Below, piece after piece: positions 25,759 to 34,140 of a stretch of DNA of 34,140 bases (positions are counted from its first letter, which is position 1; each line of letters starts with the position of its first letter). The DNA lies in assembly GCF_000381985.1 (NCBI RefSeq), contig NZ_KB907357.1, forward strand, positions 1 through 34,140, in the 5' to 3' direction. Position numbers and translations under genes: made by a program. The notes under the pieces were generated by a model. That model had not been told where the DNA came from and searched no databases. It saw only the letters and a program-made list of their open reading frames with translations. Source of the DNA: Novispirillum itersonii subsp. itersonii ATCC 12639 (lineage in GTDB: Bacteria > Pseudomonadota > Alphaproteobacteria > Rhodospirillales > Rhodospirillaceae).

Positions 25759-26559
25759 TCAACCGGAGAGGCTGCTGTGCAGGGCATCCAGCGTCTGTGA
25801 CAGGCGTTCCAGATGTGCCGGTTCAGACAGGCGGTGGTCGCCGTCTTTGATGAATGTGATCTCGACATCGGCGGTGGTCAGCTGATCGGCGATGCGCAGG
25901 GCGTGCTGCCATGGCACCGCCTCGTCTTTCTGGCCGTGCAGGATCCGGACCGGACCGGCGAAGGGGATTGGCCCGCCAAGCAGGCTGTTACGGCGACCGT
26001 CCTCGAACAGGGCCCGGCTGAAGCGATAGGGTTCTTCTGAATAGGCACTGGGAATCGCAACGATGCCGGTTTCCATCACCTCCGTCTGCTGGGCCGGGGT
26101 CAGGGCGGGCCAGGTCAGTTCTTCGGTGAAGTCGGGGGCCGGGGCGATGCCCAGCAGGCCTGCGACCCGGTCCTGCCGTTTCAGGGCCGTCAACAGCATC
26201 ACCCAGCCGCCCATGGACGAGCCGATGACAATCTGTGGCCCGCTGGTCAGGGCATCGATCATCGCGCAGGTGTCCTCTGCCCAGCCGCCGATGGTGCCGT
26301 CGATGAAGCGCCCTTCGGACTGGCCATGGCCGCTTTGGTCAAACCGCAGGAACGGCCAGCCGCGCTGACGGCAGTGGGCTTCCACATGCAGCGCCTTGCT
26401 GCCGTCCATGTCAGACATCAGGCCGTGCAGAAAAACCACACCGATGGAAGAAGTTGCCTGTCCCCCCTCGGCAGCAGGGTCAAATCTGTGATACGCGAGG
26501 GTATGCCCGCTGGGGCAGGTCCACATCTGGGGCTTCTCAAGAGGCGTCGGAGAGACCAT
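25759..26559 (-). CDS. Alpha/beta hydrolase, ABHD10-like
   Basis: A 266-residue cytoplasmic serine hydrolase. The catalytic triad can be read as Ser115 in GSSMGGW, Asp212 in HGQKDEAVPW and His242 in DGDHRLSEP. The oxyanion region is FLHGLMSDMDG near 43-53. The sequence pattern is that of the ABHD10/palmitoyl-protein thioesterase-like group common in alphaproteobacteria, where it is thought to cleave acyl esters or thioesters. No exact substrate can be given. It is divergent from the glycosyltransferase gene, with only about 28 bp between the starts, so the promoters must overlap the coding ends or each other. Confidence 0.88.
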   Translation of the reverse strand: MVSPTPLEKPQMWTCPSGHTLAYHRFDPAAEGGQATSSIGVVFLHGLMSDMDGSKALHVEAHCRQRGWPFLRFDQSGHGQSEGRFIDGTIGGWAEDTCAMIDALTSGPQIVIGSSMGGWVMLLTALKRQDRVAGLLGIAPAPDFTEELTWPALTPAQQTEVMETGIVAIPSAYSEEPYRFSRALFEDGRRNSLLGGPIPFAGPVRILHGQKDEAVPWQHALRIADQLTTADVEITFIKDGDHRLSEPAHLERLSQTLDALHSSLSG

Positions 26560-26587
26560 ATTCGCGTCCGTTCATCCGTTACTGAAA

Positions 26588-27772
26588 GTGCTGTCCGTGA
26601 CCCTGCACCCTAACACCTCTTCTCCGGCGGGCAAGTCCCCCCCGGTGGTTCTTCAGGTTCTCCCCCGTCTGATGACCGGCGGCGTTGAGCGGGGGACCAT
26701 TGAAATGGCCACTGCCCTGCAGGCCTTCGGCTGGAAAGCGGTGGTTGCCAGCGAAGGCGGCCCGATGGTGCGGGAGCTGGAGCGGGTTGGGGCGGAGCAT
26801 GTCACCCTGCCGCTGGCCAGTAAGAATCCGCTGGTGATGCGTCGCAACCGTGACGCTCTGCGCCGGGTGATACAGGAAAAAGGCGTGTCGCTGGTGCATG
26901 CCCGCTCGCGGGCCCCGGCGTGGTCGGCCCTGTGGGCCGCGCGGGCGGAAGGGGTGCCTTTTGTCACCACGTTCCACGGCACCTACAATCTGGGGCCGCT
27001 GGCGTTGAAGAAGCGTTATAACCGGGTGATGGCGATGGGCGACCGGGTGATCGCCATCTCTGAATTTATCCGCCGCCATATTCTGGAACATTATCTGCCG
27101 AGCGATGAGGCGATCCGGGTGATTCACCGTGGCGTCGACTTCTTCCGTTTTGATCCTGACAAAGTCAGCCCGGAACGGATGATCACTCTGTCGCAGCGTT
27201 GGCGGCTGCCGGATGGCGAGCCGGTGATCATGCTGCCGGGCCGTCTGACCCGCTGGAAAGGGCAGATTCTGCTGCTGGAGGCGCTGACCCATCTGCGGGA
27301 TCTGAAGTTCTGCTGTGTGCTGGTCGGGTCCGATCAGGGGCGGGATGCCTACCGGGCGGAAGTGGAAGCGGAAATCACCCGCCTTGGTCTGCGGGACCGG
27401 GTGATTCTGGCTGATGAATGCAATGATATGCCCGCCGCCTATATGGTGGCCGATGTGGTGGTCAGTGCCTCAACTGATCCGGAGGCCTTTGGCCGGGTTT
27501 CAGCCGAAGGGCAGGCCATGGGCCGTCCGGTGGTTGCCCCGCAGCATGGTGCCGCGCCGGAGATTCTGGTGGATGGCAAGACCGGCTGGCTGTTTATTCC
27601 CAACAATCCGGAATCTCTGGCCCGGGCTCTGCGGAACGCCCTGTCGCTGACTGCTGATGAGCGGGCAGAATGGGCCCCGCGTGCGATCGCCCATATCCGC
27701 GATCATTTCACCACCGACCGGATGTGTGAAAAGACCATGGCGGTCTACCGCGAGCTGTTGCCGCAGGTCTGA
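26588..27772 (+). CDS. Glycosyltransferase family 4 protein
   Basis: A 394-residue retaining glycosyltransferase of the GT-B fold. The N-terminal domain has the acceptor loop LMTGGVERGTIEMA (TGGVE/GG motif). The C-terminal donor domain has LPGRLTRWKGQ and the E-x7-E element in EAFGRVSAEGQAMGRPVVAP, which contacts the sugar nucleotide. Such enzymes build LPS or other surface glycans. The start is not firm: GTG 26588, or GTG 26597 with GAAAG upstream. The GT9 gene follows 12 bp after the stop, so the two form an operon and probably act on the same glycan. Confidence 0.92.
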   Translation: MLSVTLHPNTSSPAGKSPPVVLQVLPRLMTGGVERGTIEMATALQAFGWKAVVASEGGPMVRELERVGAEHVTLPLASKNPLVMRRNRDALRRVIQEKGVSLVHARSRAPAWSALWAARAEGVPFVTTFHGTYNLGPLALKKRYNRVMAMGDRVIAISEFIRRHILEHYLPSDEAIRVIHRGVDFFRFDPDKVSPERMITLSQRWRLPDGEPVIMLPGRLTRWKGQILLLEALTHLRDLKFCCVLVGSDQGRDAYRAEVEAEITRLGLRDRVILADECNDMPAAYMVADVVVSASTDPEAFGRVSAEGQAMGRPVVAPQHGAAPEILVDGKTGWLFIPNNPESLARALRNALSLTADERAEWAPRAIAHIRDHFTTDRMCEKTMAVYRELLPQV

Positions 27773-27784
27773 TCGCAGAGTGCC

Positions 27785-28726
27785 ATGATGACGCATCCGA
27801 CCGCAGAACGGATTCTGGTGATCAAGCTGTCGGCGCTGGGCGATTTCGTTCAGGCCTTTTCCGCCTTTGCTGCGATCCGGGCGCACCATCCGGCAGCCCG
27901 GATCACGCTGTTGACCACCCGGCCATTTGTCGGGCTGGCGCAGGCCTGTCCGTGGTTTGATGAGGTCTGGACCGATGAGCGGCCCCGCGTCTGGCAGCTC
28001 GGCAAAGTGTTCGCCCTGCGCCGGAAGCTGCGGCAGGGCCGGTTTGACCGGGTGTATGATCTGCAGACCTCTGATCGGTCCTCCGGTTATCTCCGTCTGA
28101 TCGGGGGGCCGGGAGCGGTGGAATGGAGCGGGATCGCCCGGGGGTGTTCTCATCCCCATGCCAATCCGCAGCGTAATTCCCTGCATACGCTGGAACGGCA
28201 GGCCGACCAGCTGGCAATGGCCGGGGTCCCCCCCTTGCCCGGGGGACCGGATCTCGGCTGGCTGGACCGGGGGACGGTGTCTGTCGCGCTGCCGGACAAA
28301 GCTGTGCTGCTGGTCCCCGGCGGGGCACCGCATCGCCCGGACAAGCGCTGGCCGGCGTCTTCCTATGCGGCTCTGGCGGTGGAACTGGCCCGGCGTGGCC
28401 AGACCCCGGTGGTGTTAGGGACGTCCAGCGAACAGGCTGAAGCAGATGCGGTTCTGGCCGCCTGCCCGCAGGCGCTGTCATTGATCGGGAAGACCGGGCT
28501 GGCCGATCTGGCGGTGCTGGCCCGGCGCGCTGTGGCGGCAGTGGGGAATGACACCGGGCCGATGCATCTTCTGGCGACCTGCGGATGCCCCAGCGTCGTG
28601 GTGTATTCTCATGCCTCCGATCCGGCGCTGTGCGCGCAGCGGGGACCACGGGTGGCGATTTTGCGCCGCCCGGATCTGGCCGATCTGCCGGTTTCTGAGG
28701 TTCTGACAGCGCTGGATGCGGTTTGA
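27785..28726 (+). CDS. Glycosyltransferase family 9 (heptosyltransferase-like)
   Basis: A 313-residue GT9 protein, the family of ADP-heptose:LPS heptosyltransferases. It opens with ILVIKLSALGDFVQAFSAF, the family's N-terminal signature. It has LVPGGAPHRPDKRWP in the middle and the conserved NDTGPMHLLATCGCP near residues 257-271 in the donor-binding domain. It is slightly shorter than E. coli WaaC/WaaF. Together with the GT4 gene upstream it probably adds sugars to LPS core or another envelope glycan; the exact sugar is not determinable. An alternative start one codon later (MTHP) is possible. Confidence 0.92.
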   Translation: MMTHPTAERILVIKLSALGDFVQAFSAFAAIRAHHPAARITLLTTRPFVGLAQACPWFDEVWTDERPRVWQLGKVFALRRKLRQGRFDRVYDLQTSDRSSGYLRLIGGPGAVEWSGIARGCSHPHANPQRNSLHTLERQADQLAMAGVPPLPGGPDLGWLDRGTVSVALPDKAVLLVPGGAPHRPDKRWPASSYAALAVELARRGQTPVVLGTSSEQAEADAVLAACPQALSLIGKTGLADLAVLARRAVAAVGNDTGPMHLLATCGCPSVVVYSHASDPALCAQRGPRVAILRRPDLADLPVSEVLTALDAV

Positions 28727-28901
28727 CCGGCACATTTCGGGGCTGATCCGGCTGTTTTGGTAAAAACAAGTGCTGCGCCGCTGCGGCGGTCATGATATCA
28801 CCCGCGCCATTCCAGTCTTTCGCATCGTCGAGTCACCATCGGGCCTGATACCGGGGGGTGGGTCGACACACCGCATTGTGTCTGAGGGAGAGCCCCCTGC
28901 C

Positions 28902-30503
28902 ATGTCCAACTCGGTCCCGTTCGTGCCCGCCTATACCGGCCCGATCCGCCGCGCCCTGATCTCGGTCTCTGACAAGACCGGCCTGATCGAGTTCGCCCGT
29001 TTTCTGGCGGACGCCGGGGTGGAAATCCTGTCCACCGGCGGTTCTGCCAAGGCGATTGCCGGGGCGGGGATTCCGGTGAAGGAAGTCTCGGATTTCACCG
29101 GCTTCCCGGAAATGCTCGATGGCCGGGTCAAGACCCTGCACCCCAAGGTGCATGGCGGTCTGCTGGGCATCCGGGGCAATGCCGATCATGAAACGGCAAT
29201 GGCCGAACACGGCATCCAGCCGATTGACCTGCTGGTGGTCAACCTTTACCCGTTTGAAGAAACCGTTGCCAAGGGCGCGGGCTTTGATGAATGCGTCGAG
29301 AATATCGACATCGGTGGTCCGGCGATGATCCGTGCCGCGTCGAAAAACCATGCGGCTGTCACCGTGGTGGTCGATGTCGCTGATTACGATGTGGTCAAGG
29401 CTGAGATGCAGGCGAACAACGGTGCCACTTCGCTGGAACTGCGCCGCCGTCTGGCTGCCACCGCCTACGCCCGCACCGGCTGCTACGATGCTGCCATTTC
29501 CAGCTGGTTTGCCGGTCAGCTGGGCGAGTCGTTCCCGCGCCGGATGGCGTTCGCCGGTGAACTGAAGCAGGAAATGCGCTACGGCGAAAACCCGCATCAG
29601 GTGGCGGCGCTGTACACCACCGGCGAAAACCGCCCGGGGATTGCCGCAGCGGAACAGTTGCAGGGCAAGGAGCTGTCCTACAACAACTTCAACGACACCG
29701 ATGCAGCGTTTGAGCTGGTGGCGGAATTTGACGAGACCGCCTGCGTCATCGTCAAGCATGCCAACCCCTGCGGCGTGGCGCTGGGCAGCAGCCTGAAGGA
29801 TGCTTATCTGCGGGCTTATTCCTGCGATACCGAAAGCGCTTTCGGTGGCATCGTGGCGTTCAACCGCACGCTGGACGGCGAAACCGCTGAAGAGCTGTCG
29901 AAGCTGTTCCTGGAAGTGATCATTGCCCCGGAGATCTCCGACGAGGCCCGTAAGGTTCTTGAAACCAAAAAGAACCTGCGCGTGCTGCGCACCGGTGGCC
30001 TGCCGGACCCGAAGGTCGGTGGCCTGATGGTCAAGAACATTGCCGGGGGTCTGCTGGTGCAGAGCCGGGATAACCTGCTGACCGCTGCCGATCTGAAGGT
30101 GGTGACCAAGCGCCAGCCGACCGAGCAGGAGCTGAAGGACATGATGTTTGCCTTCACCGTTGGCAAGCACGTTAAGTCCAACGCCATTGTCTATGTCCGT
30201 AATCAGATGACCGTCGGGGTCGGTGCCGGGCAGATGAGCCGCGTCAATTCCTCGCGGATTGCCGCGTTCCGCGCCGAACAGGCGGCCAAGGCTGCCGGAG
30301 ATGCTGAAAGCTGGGCCAAGGGCTCGGTGGTATCGTCTGACGCGTTCTTCCCGTTTGCCGATGGCCTGCTGGCCGCAGCAGAAGCCGGGGCGACCGCCGT
30401 GATCCAGCCGGGTGGGTCGATCCGGGATGAAGACGTGATCAAGGCCGCTGATGATGCGGGTCTGGCCATGGTGTTTACCGGGATGCGCCACTTCCGTCAC
30501 TAA
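28902..30503 (+). CDS. purH: Bifunctional AICAR formyltransferase / IMP cyclohydrolase
   Basis: A 533-residue enzyme for the last two steps of de novo IMP synthesis. The N-terminal IMP cyclohydrolase (MGS-like) domain includes [49 protein letters not shown] and [17 protein letters not shown]. The C-terminal formyltransferase domain includes RYGENPHQ, the catalytic region [21 protein letters not shown] and [11 protein letters not shown]. Length is normal. The ATG at 28902 is chosen for GAGGGAG upstream and family alignment, although the frame is open from 28770. The preceding 175 bp shows no clear promoter. A strong hairpin follows the stop. Confidence 0.97.
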   Translation: MSNSVPFVPAYTGPIRRALISVSDKTGLIEFARFLADAGVEILSTGGSAKAIAGAGIPVKEVSDFTGFPEMLDGRVKTLHPKVHGGLLGIRGNADHETAMAEHGIQPIDLLVVNLYPFEETVAKGAGFDECVENIDIGGPAMIRAASKNHAAVTVVVDVADYDVVKAEMQANNGATSLELRRRLAATAYARTGCYDAAISSWFAGQLGESFPRRMAFAGELKQEMRYGENPHQVAALYTTGENRPGIAAAEQLQGKELSYNNFNDTDAAFELVAEFDETACVIVKHANPCGVALGSSLKDAYLRAYSCDTESAFGGIVAFNRTLDGETAEELSKLFLEVIIAPEISDEARKVLETKKNLRVLRTGGLPDPKVGGLMVKNIAGGLLVQSRDNLLTAADLKVVTKRQPTEQELKDMMFAFTVGKHVKSNAIVYVRNQMTVGVGAGQMSRVNSSRIAAFRAEQAAKAAGDAESWAKGSVVSSDAFFPFADGLLAAAEAGATAVIQPGGSIRDEDVIKAADDAGLAMVFTGMRHFRH

Positions 30504-30525
30504 GCGGACCGCGCCCTTCCCCTGT

Positions 30526-30570
30526 AAGACAATGTCCCCCGTCCGGGAAACCGGGCGGGGGATCTGTCTT
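30526..30570 (+). terminator. Terminator after purH
   Basis: CCCCCGTCCGG pairs with CCGGGCGGGGG (one wobble) over GAAA. The stem is extended by AAGACA/TGTCTT on the outside, and TAATTT follows. It starts about 20 bases after the stop. Confidence 0.82.
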
Positions 30571-30715
30571 TAATTTGTATAGTGTCTTGATTTTGTTATG
30601 GAACTGTCCGGCAAAATTCATCCGCGGAATGTCCGGTACGCGGTAGGCAGAAGAGGGTGCCTGCGGCAGGGGACGGCAGGCCCGTCTCTCTTCTGTCTGA
30701 CACCACGAGGACACC

Positions 30716-32083
30716 ATGCCTGCATTCCGTTGCCTATCCCGTTCGTTTCTTGCTGCCCTGAGCCTGTCTGTTTCGGTCCTGGCGCTTGCCCCGGCCGTAT
30801 CGGCCACTGAGGTTCCGGCGGTGCTGGAGGGATTCGCCAGCCTGCCAGCTGCCACCTTTGTCCAGCCGCCCAAGGATGCCCCACCGTCGCTGGAGGTATC
30901 GGGTCGGTATGCACAGGCTCCGAAGCGGGTTGATGGCGTTGGCCTGTCTGCCGGGCGGCCTTATGTGAAGGATGCGGCGCAGGAGCCGATGCTGCCGTTC
31001 AAGGGGCAGCCGGTGCAGGGCTTTTCCGGCATTAAACCGGCAGGAAACGGCGATTATGTGGTCCTGACCGATAACGGCTTTGGCACCAAAGCCAATTCCC
31101 CCGATGCCATGCTGATGTTCCACGTCGTGCATCCGGACTGGAAGACCGGCAAGGTCAGCCTGAAAAAGACGGTGTTTCTGCACGATCCGGACCGGAAGGT
31201 GCCGTTTCTGATCGTCAATGAAAACACCGGCAGCCGGTATCTGACCGGTGCGGATTTTGATCCGGAATCGATTCAGACGATCGGTGAGGAGGTGTGGATC
31301 GGGGATGAGTTTGGCCCCTATCTGATCCGCGCCGACAAGGCCGGTAAGGTTCTGGCGGTGTTCGAGACCAAGCTGGATGGGCGGGTTCTGAAATCCCCCG
31401 ACAATTATACCGTCATCACCCCGCCCAAGCCGGGGCCGGTGGATTTTGATGTCCGTCGCTCGAAGGGATTTGAAGGGATGGCGGCTTCACCCGATGGCAA
31501 GACCCTCTACCCGCTGCTGGAAGGGGCCTTGATCACCAAAGGCGAGTCGGAAACCCGTGAGGGCCGCGAATATCTGCGGATTCTACAGTTTGACGTCGCC
31601 AGCCAAAGCTGGACCGGGACGTCATGGAAGTACCTTCTGGATGAAAACGGTCTGGCGATCGGCGACTTCAACATGATCGACGCCACCACCGCGCTGGTGA
31701 TCGAGCGGGATAACGGCGAAGGCGACCCGCGTCAGGCCTGCACCGGCGAAGCCCGCCCTGATTGCCAGAAGACCCCGGCGAAGATCAAGCGGATCTACAA
31801 GATTGATCTGGCGGCGGCGGATGCCGACGGGTTTGTCAAAAAGGTTGCCTATATCGACCTGATGGCCGTCAAAGACCCCAAGGGGGTGGTCAAAGGCATC
31901 AGCCGCGATGGTGTGATGAACTTCCCGTTCTTTACGATTGAGGATGTGCACGTGGTTGATGCCACCCACATCATCGTTGCCAACGACAACAATCTGCCGT
32001 TCTCGGCCGGGCGTGCCGTCGGGGTGCCGGATAACAACGAATTCATGCTGCTGAGCGTGCCGGATCTGCTGTCGGCGAAATAA
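30716..32083 (+). CDS. Secreted esterase-like / phytase-like beta-propeller protein
   Basis: A 455-residue exported protein with a signal peptide (FLAALSLSVSVLALAPAVSA, cleavage near residue 30). The mature part matches the 'esterase-like activity of phytase' family as I know it. Its segments include GFSGIKPAGNGDYVVLTDNG, TGADFDPESIQTIGEEVWIG, DEFGPYLIRADKAGKVL, KGFEGMAASPDGKTLYPLLE and FFTIEDVHVVDATHIIVAND. The fold is probably a beta-propeller; substrates are phosphate or carboxylic esters at best guess. GAGGA precedes the ATG by six bases. It is separated from purH by a terminator and 200 bp, and is convergent with the thioesterase gene. Confidence 0.88.
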   Translation: MPAFRCLSRSFLAALSLSVSVLALAPAVSATEVPAVLEGFASLPAATFVQPPKDAPPSLEVSGRYAQAPKRVDGVGLSAGRPYVKDAAQEPMLPFKGQPVQGFSGIKPAGNGDYVVLTDNGFGTKANSPDAMLMFHVVHPDWKTGKVSLKKTVFLHDPDRKVPFLIVNENTGSRYLTGADFDPESIQTIGEEVWIGDEFGPYLIRADKAGKVLAVFETKLDGRVLKSPDNYTVITPPKPGPVDFDVRRSKGFEGMAASPDGKTLYPLLEGALITKGESETREGREYLRILQFDVASQSWTGTSWKYLLDENGLAIGDFNMIDATTALVIERDNGEGDPRQACTGEARPDCQKTPAKIKRIYKIDLAAADADGFVKKVAYIDLMAVKDPKGVVKGISRDGVMNFPFFTIEDVHVVDATHIIVANDNNLPFSAGRAVGVPDNNEFMLLSVPDLLSAK

Positions 32084-32096
32084 CCGTCCTGCTGTC

Positions 32097-32128
32097 CCCC
32101 CGGCTCCGGGATTGTCCGGGGCCGGGGG
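32097..32128. terminator. Hairpin between convergent esterase and thioesterase genes
   Basis: CCCCCGGCTCCGG pairs with CCGGGGCCGGGGG (one wobble) over a 6-nt loop. It lies between the two stop codons and lacks a strong T tract. Confidence 0.65.
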
Positions 32129-32137
32129 CTCTGTGCC

Positions 32138-32578
32138 TTACGGCAGAAGCGGATGCAGCCGCGCGGTCAGATCTTCTGGCAGGCGGCGGGACGTATGGGT
32201 GGTCTGGCAGGCATTGACCCAGACAATTTCTCCGCTGGCCCGCCGAAGGTCTTCTCCGGCGACGTCAAGGCTCAAAGAAAAGGTCAGGCTGCTGCCGCCG
32301 ATCCGCACCGGCTGCACGGCGACCCGGATTTCTTCATCGAAGCGGACCGGCGCGTGGTATTCAACCACCGCTTTGACGGTGTGGAAGTCGGTATCGGTGT
32401 CCCGGACCTGTGCTTTCAGGTCCCATGGCAGGGTGCGGAAAAATTCCCACAGCGCCACGTCGAACCAGGTCAGGTAGTGGGCATTGTAGGCCACGCCCTG
32501 ACAGTCCACTTCGGAATAACGGACCCGGAAGGGATACCGGAACACCCCGGCAGGCAGCGGGATCAGGGCTTCGCCCAT
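32138..32578 (-). CDS. Hotdog-fold acyl-CoA thioesterase (4HBT/FadM-like)
   Basis: A 146-residue single hotdog-domain protein of the 4-hydroxybenzoyl-CoA thioesterase group. It carries [20 protein letters not shown] with the catalytic-type Asp25 and the following aromatic and His positions, then the long helix [14 protein letters not shown] and strands ending in [17 protein letters not shown]. It would hydrolyse acyl-CoA esters in the cytoplasm; the chain specificity is unknown. Its ATG lies inside the creA 3' end (16-bp overlap), so the two are translationally linked. It is convergent with the esterase-like gene. Confidence 0.9.
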   Translation of the reverse strand: MGEALIPLPAGVFRYPFRVRYSEVDCQGVAYNAHYLTWFDVALWEFFRTLPWDLKAQVRDTDTDFHTVKAVVEYHAPVRFDEEIRVAVQPVRIGGSSLTFSLSLDVAGEDLRRASGEIVWVNACQTTHTSRRLPEDLTARLHPLLP

Positions 32579-33066
32579 GGCATCACCGGCACTGTCGAGA
32601 TGGCATTCTTCGGGGATCCTTCAATCACCCGGTCAGAATAAGACATGTAAATCAGTGTATTGCGCTTTTCGTCATAAAAGCGCACCACCTGCAGCTTTTT
32701 GAAGATCAGTGAGCGGCGTTCGCTGAAAATACTCTCGCCATCGCGCTTCTTCAGGTTCTTCGGCAGTTCGATCGGGCCGACCTGACGGCAGGCAATGGAG
32801 GCATCCGCTGTATCTTCGGCCAGCCCCAGACCGCCCTTGATGCCGCCGGTACGCGCCCGGCTGATGTGGCAGGCCACGCCGGGAATATCCGGGTCATCGA
32901 AGGCATCAATCACGATCTTATGGTTCGGTCCCAGCAGTTTGAAAACGGTGTCGACACTGCCGATTTCCTCGGCCCGGGCGGCAGGGGCGGCAATGGACAG
33001 CAGCCCGGCCACCACAGCCACGGCAAGGCGGGCGGTCCGGGTGGGAAGGGACGGGAAGCGGATCAT
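32563..33066 (-). CDS. creA: CreA family periplasmic protein
   Basis: A 167-residue protein with a signal peptide ([19 protein letters not shown], cleavage after residue 32). The mature domain has the CreA family signature: [52 protein letters not shown] and [18 protein letters not shown]. Two Cys may form a disulphide in the periplasm. CreA is a conserved protein of unknown function named from the E. coli cre locus. Its 3' end overlaps the thioesterase start by 16 bases, and a small secreted-protein gene lies 70 bp upstream on the same strand. Confidence 0.93.
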   Translation of the reverse strand: MIRFPSLPTRTARLAVAVVAGLLSIAAPAARAEEIGSVDTVFKLLGPNHKIVIDAFDDPDIPGVACHISRARTGGIKGGLGLAEDTADASIACRQVGPIELPKNLKKRDGESIFSERRSLIFKKLQVVRFYDEKRNTLIYMSYSDRVIEGSPKNAISTVPVMPWAKP

Positions 33067-33136
33067 GGCTGCTCCTGACTGAGCGGAAAGGGAAGACCCT
33101 GAATATAGGGTGACTTATGTTTTCGCGAAAGAGGTC

Positions 33137-33490
33137 TCAGGGCGCGACGTAGACCTTGCACTGGCTGGTTCCGTCCGCGAAGAAATGATAGGTCTTGCCG
33201 TCGACAGCCTTGTTTTGGGGGTCGCGCAGGTTGAAGTCGCGCTTGGCGATGCCGGTGATGCCGCGCCCTTTTTTCCCGGTGAACTGAATATACACCTGTG
33301 CCACCCGCTTCTGATTGAAAGAGCCGAGCGTACACAGACGGGACAGGTCATTGTCGATCTTCCCGACTTCCCAGTATGGAGCGGTCGAGGTGGCATAGAC
33401 CCGGGCATTGGTATCCCATGCCAAGGCCGGGCCAGCTGTCATCAGCAGGGCGGCGGCGAGGGGAAGGGCGGTCAGCGCAAGGCGGTTCAT
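33137..33490 (-). CDS. Small secreted two-cysteine protein, function unknown
   Basis: A 117-residue protein. The first ~24 residues (MNRLALTALPLAAALLMTAG, then PALA) form a clear signal peptide. The frame is open to an upstream ATG at 33604, but the predicted promoter at 33538-33566 lies inside that extension, so the start at 33490 is right. The mature protein begins WDTNARVYATSTAPYWEVG. It has Cys53 (RLCTLGSF) and Cys111 (SQCKVYVAP), probably joined by a disulphide, and is beta-rich and basic. No family is recognised. The gene is upstream of creA on the same strand, and transcripts may continue into it. Confidence 0.72.
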   Translation of the reverse strand: MNRLALTALPLAAALLMTAGPALAWDTNARVYATSTAPYWEVGKIDNDLSRLCTLGSFNQKRVAQVYIQFTGKKGRGITGIAKRDFNLRDPQNKAVDGKTYHFFADGTSQCKVYVAP

Positions 33491-33537
33491 CTGGGTATCA
33501 GTCCGGCCAGTCAGGGGTAGCGGGCGGATCGGGATTG

Positions 33538-33566
33538 AGTCTAGTCTGGCACAGGGTGATTGCCAA
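33538..33566 (-). promoter_or_regulatory. Sigma-70-like promoter of the small secreted protein
   Basis: On the minus strand TTGGCA (33561-33566), a 17-bp spacer and TAGACT (33538-33543). Transcription should begin near 33531, about 40 bases before the ATG at 33490. It lies in the 112-bp region divergent from the amidohydrolase gene. Confidence 0.55.
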
Positions 33567-33602
33567 ATCCTTATGACTCCCCACGCAACAGGATCATCTG
33601 CC

Positions 33603-34140
33603 ATGAAAGCCGTCTATTCCCCGCTGCACAGCCGTCACGACGGCGGTAAAGAACTGCACCGGGGCGAACTGGTCCCCTGTTACGAAATGCCGGTGCGGGC
33701 CGACTACATTCTGTCAGCGGTTCAGGATGCCGGTCTGGACGTGATCAAGCCCCGCCCGTTTCCGCTGGATACGATCCTGAAGGTGCATGACGCGGCCTTC
33801 GTCGAGTTTCTGCGCACCGCTTTTGACCAGTGGAAGGCAATTGGCAAAGACGGCTTCATGCTGCCCAGCGGCTTTGCCGCCCGTTCGATGCGGCAGGATG
33901 TGATCCCGCCGGGTATCAACGGCAAGCTCGGCTATTACTGCTACGATGCCGGAACCCCGATTGTCGAAGGCACCTGGGATGCGGTGCTGGCGTCAGCCCA
34001 TTGCGCCCTGACCGCAGCGGCACTGGTGGCCGATGGGGCGCACAGCGCCTATGCCCTGTGCCGCCCGCCGGGGCACCATGCCGGGGCCAGCACCTATGGC
34101 GGATACTGCTTCCTGAATAACGCCGCCATTGCCGCCCAGT
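33603..34140 (+). CDS. Acetylpolyamine amidohydrolase / class II HDAC family, 5' part
   Basis: The first 179 codons of a histone-deacetylase-superfamily enzyme that runs off the window. It opens MKAVYSPLHSRHDGG. It contains ELVPCYEMPVRADYILSAVQ, ILKVHDAAFVEFL, GKLGYYCYDAGTPIVEGTW and the catalytic CRPPGHHAG with tandem His158-His159, the same positions as in the Mycoplana ramosa enzyme, then GGYCFLNNAAIAA. The family removes acetyl groups from acetylated polyamines or related amines, using a zinc site whose Asp and His ligands lie beyond the window edge. It is divergent from the small secreted-protein gene. Confidence 0.9.
   Translation, partial: MKAVYSPLHSRHDGGKELHRGELVPCYEMPVRADYILSAVQDAGLDVIKPRPFPLDTILKVHDAAFVEFLRTAFDQWKAIGKDGFMLPSGFAARSMRQDVIPPGINGKLGYYCYDAGTPIVEGTWDAVLASAHCALTAAALVADGAHSAYALCRPPGHHAGASTYGGYCFLNNAAIAAQ

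Noticed and set aside
28833-30500. A 555-codon open frame antisense to purH
   Set aside because: Composition (Gly, Arg, His, Gln rich) is typical of reverse-strand shadows in GC-rich DNA; purH is certain on the other strand.
33491-33604. Upstream start (33604) for the small secreted protein
   Set aside because: It would put the promoter inside the gene and bury the signal peptide behind 38 residues without export features.

Overview
The window is GC-rich (by eye a little above 60 percent) and tightly packed. It looks like chromosomal DNA of an alphaproteobacterium, most likely of the Rhodospirillales. The evidence is the gene repertoire: TAXI-type TRAP receptor, FliN, CreA, Bcr/CflA exporter, acetylpolyamine amidohydrolase, and the style of the ribosomal protein/pheST block. 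The genus cannot be fixed from sequence alone. No tRNA, rRNA, insertion sequence, prophage or CRISPR array was seen.

Layout. (1) 1-9942 (+): the 3' end of a giant surface or secreted protein with about 22 Ig/cadherin-like repeats, two glycine linkers, an EF-hand-like module and a His/Asp-rich tail. Its 5' end lies outside the window. It ends at a strong terminator. (2) 10066-14723 (-): rpmI-rplT, then pheS-pheT, read leftward from a recognisable promoter with a long structured leader. Three terminator-like hairpins separate rplT from pheS. (3) 14968-17631 (+): a TAXI substrate-binding protein and an M17 aminopeptidase, closed by a terminator. (4) 17696-20383 (+): a short MarR regulator and a 7TM-DISM/GGDEF diguanylate cyclase, facing a lone fliN (-). 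(5) 20969-22253 (+): a small secreted protein with an acidic Ca-loop-like motif and a Crp/Fnr regulator with an unusual cysteine pattern. The regulator is preceded by a 19-bp perfect palindrome and faces a Bcr/CflA MFS exporter (-). (6) 23903-25748 (+): a core-only PhoH ATPase and an orphan OmpR-type response regulator with a good promoter. (7) 25759-28726: an ABHD10-like hydrolase (-), divergent from a GT4-GT9 glycosyltransferase pair (+). (8) 28902-34140: purH and a phytase-like secreted esterase (+); a hotdog thioesterase overlapping creA and a small secreted Cys-pair protein (-); and the start of an acetylpolyamine amidohydrolase (+).

Most of the window is housekeeping (translation, purine synthesis) mixed with envelope functions. 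The cell-surface theme recurs: giant adhesin-like protein, glycosyltransferases, a c-di-GMP synthase next to fliN, and several small exported proteins. This would fit control of motility versus attachment, but no direct link between these genes is shown by the sequence. The most promising unexplained signals are the tandem hairpins between rplT and pheS, the palindrome before the Crp/Fnr gene together with that regulator's rearranged cysteines, the rpmI leader, and the C-terminal architecture of the giant protein.
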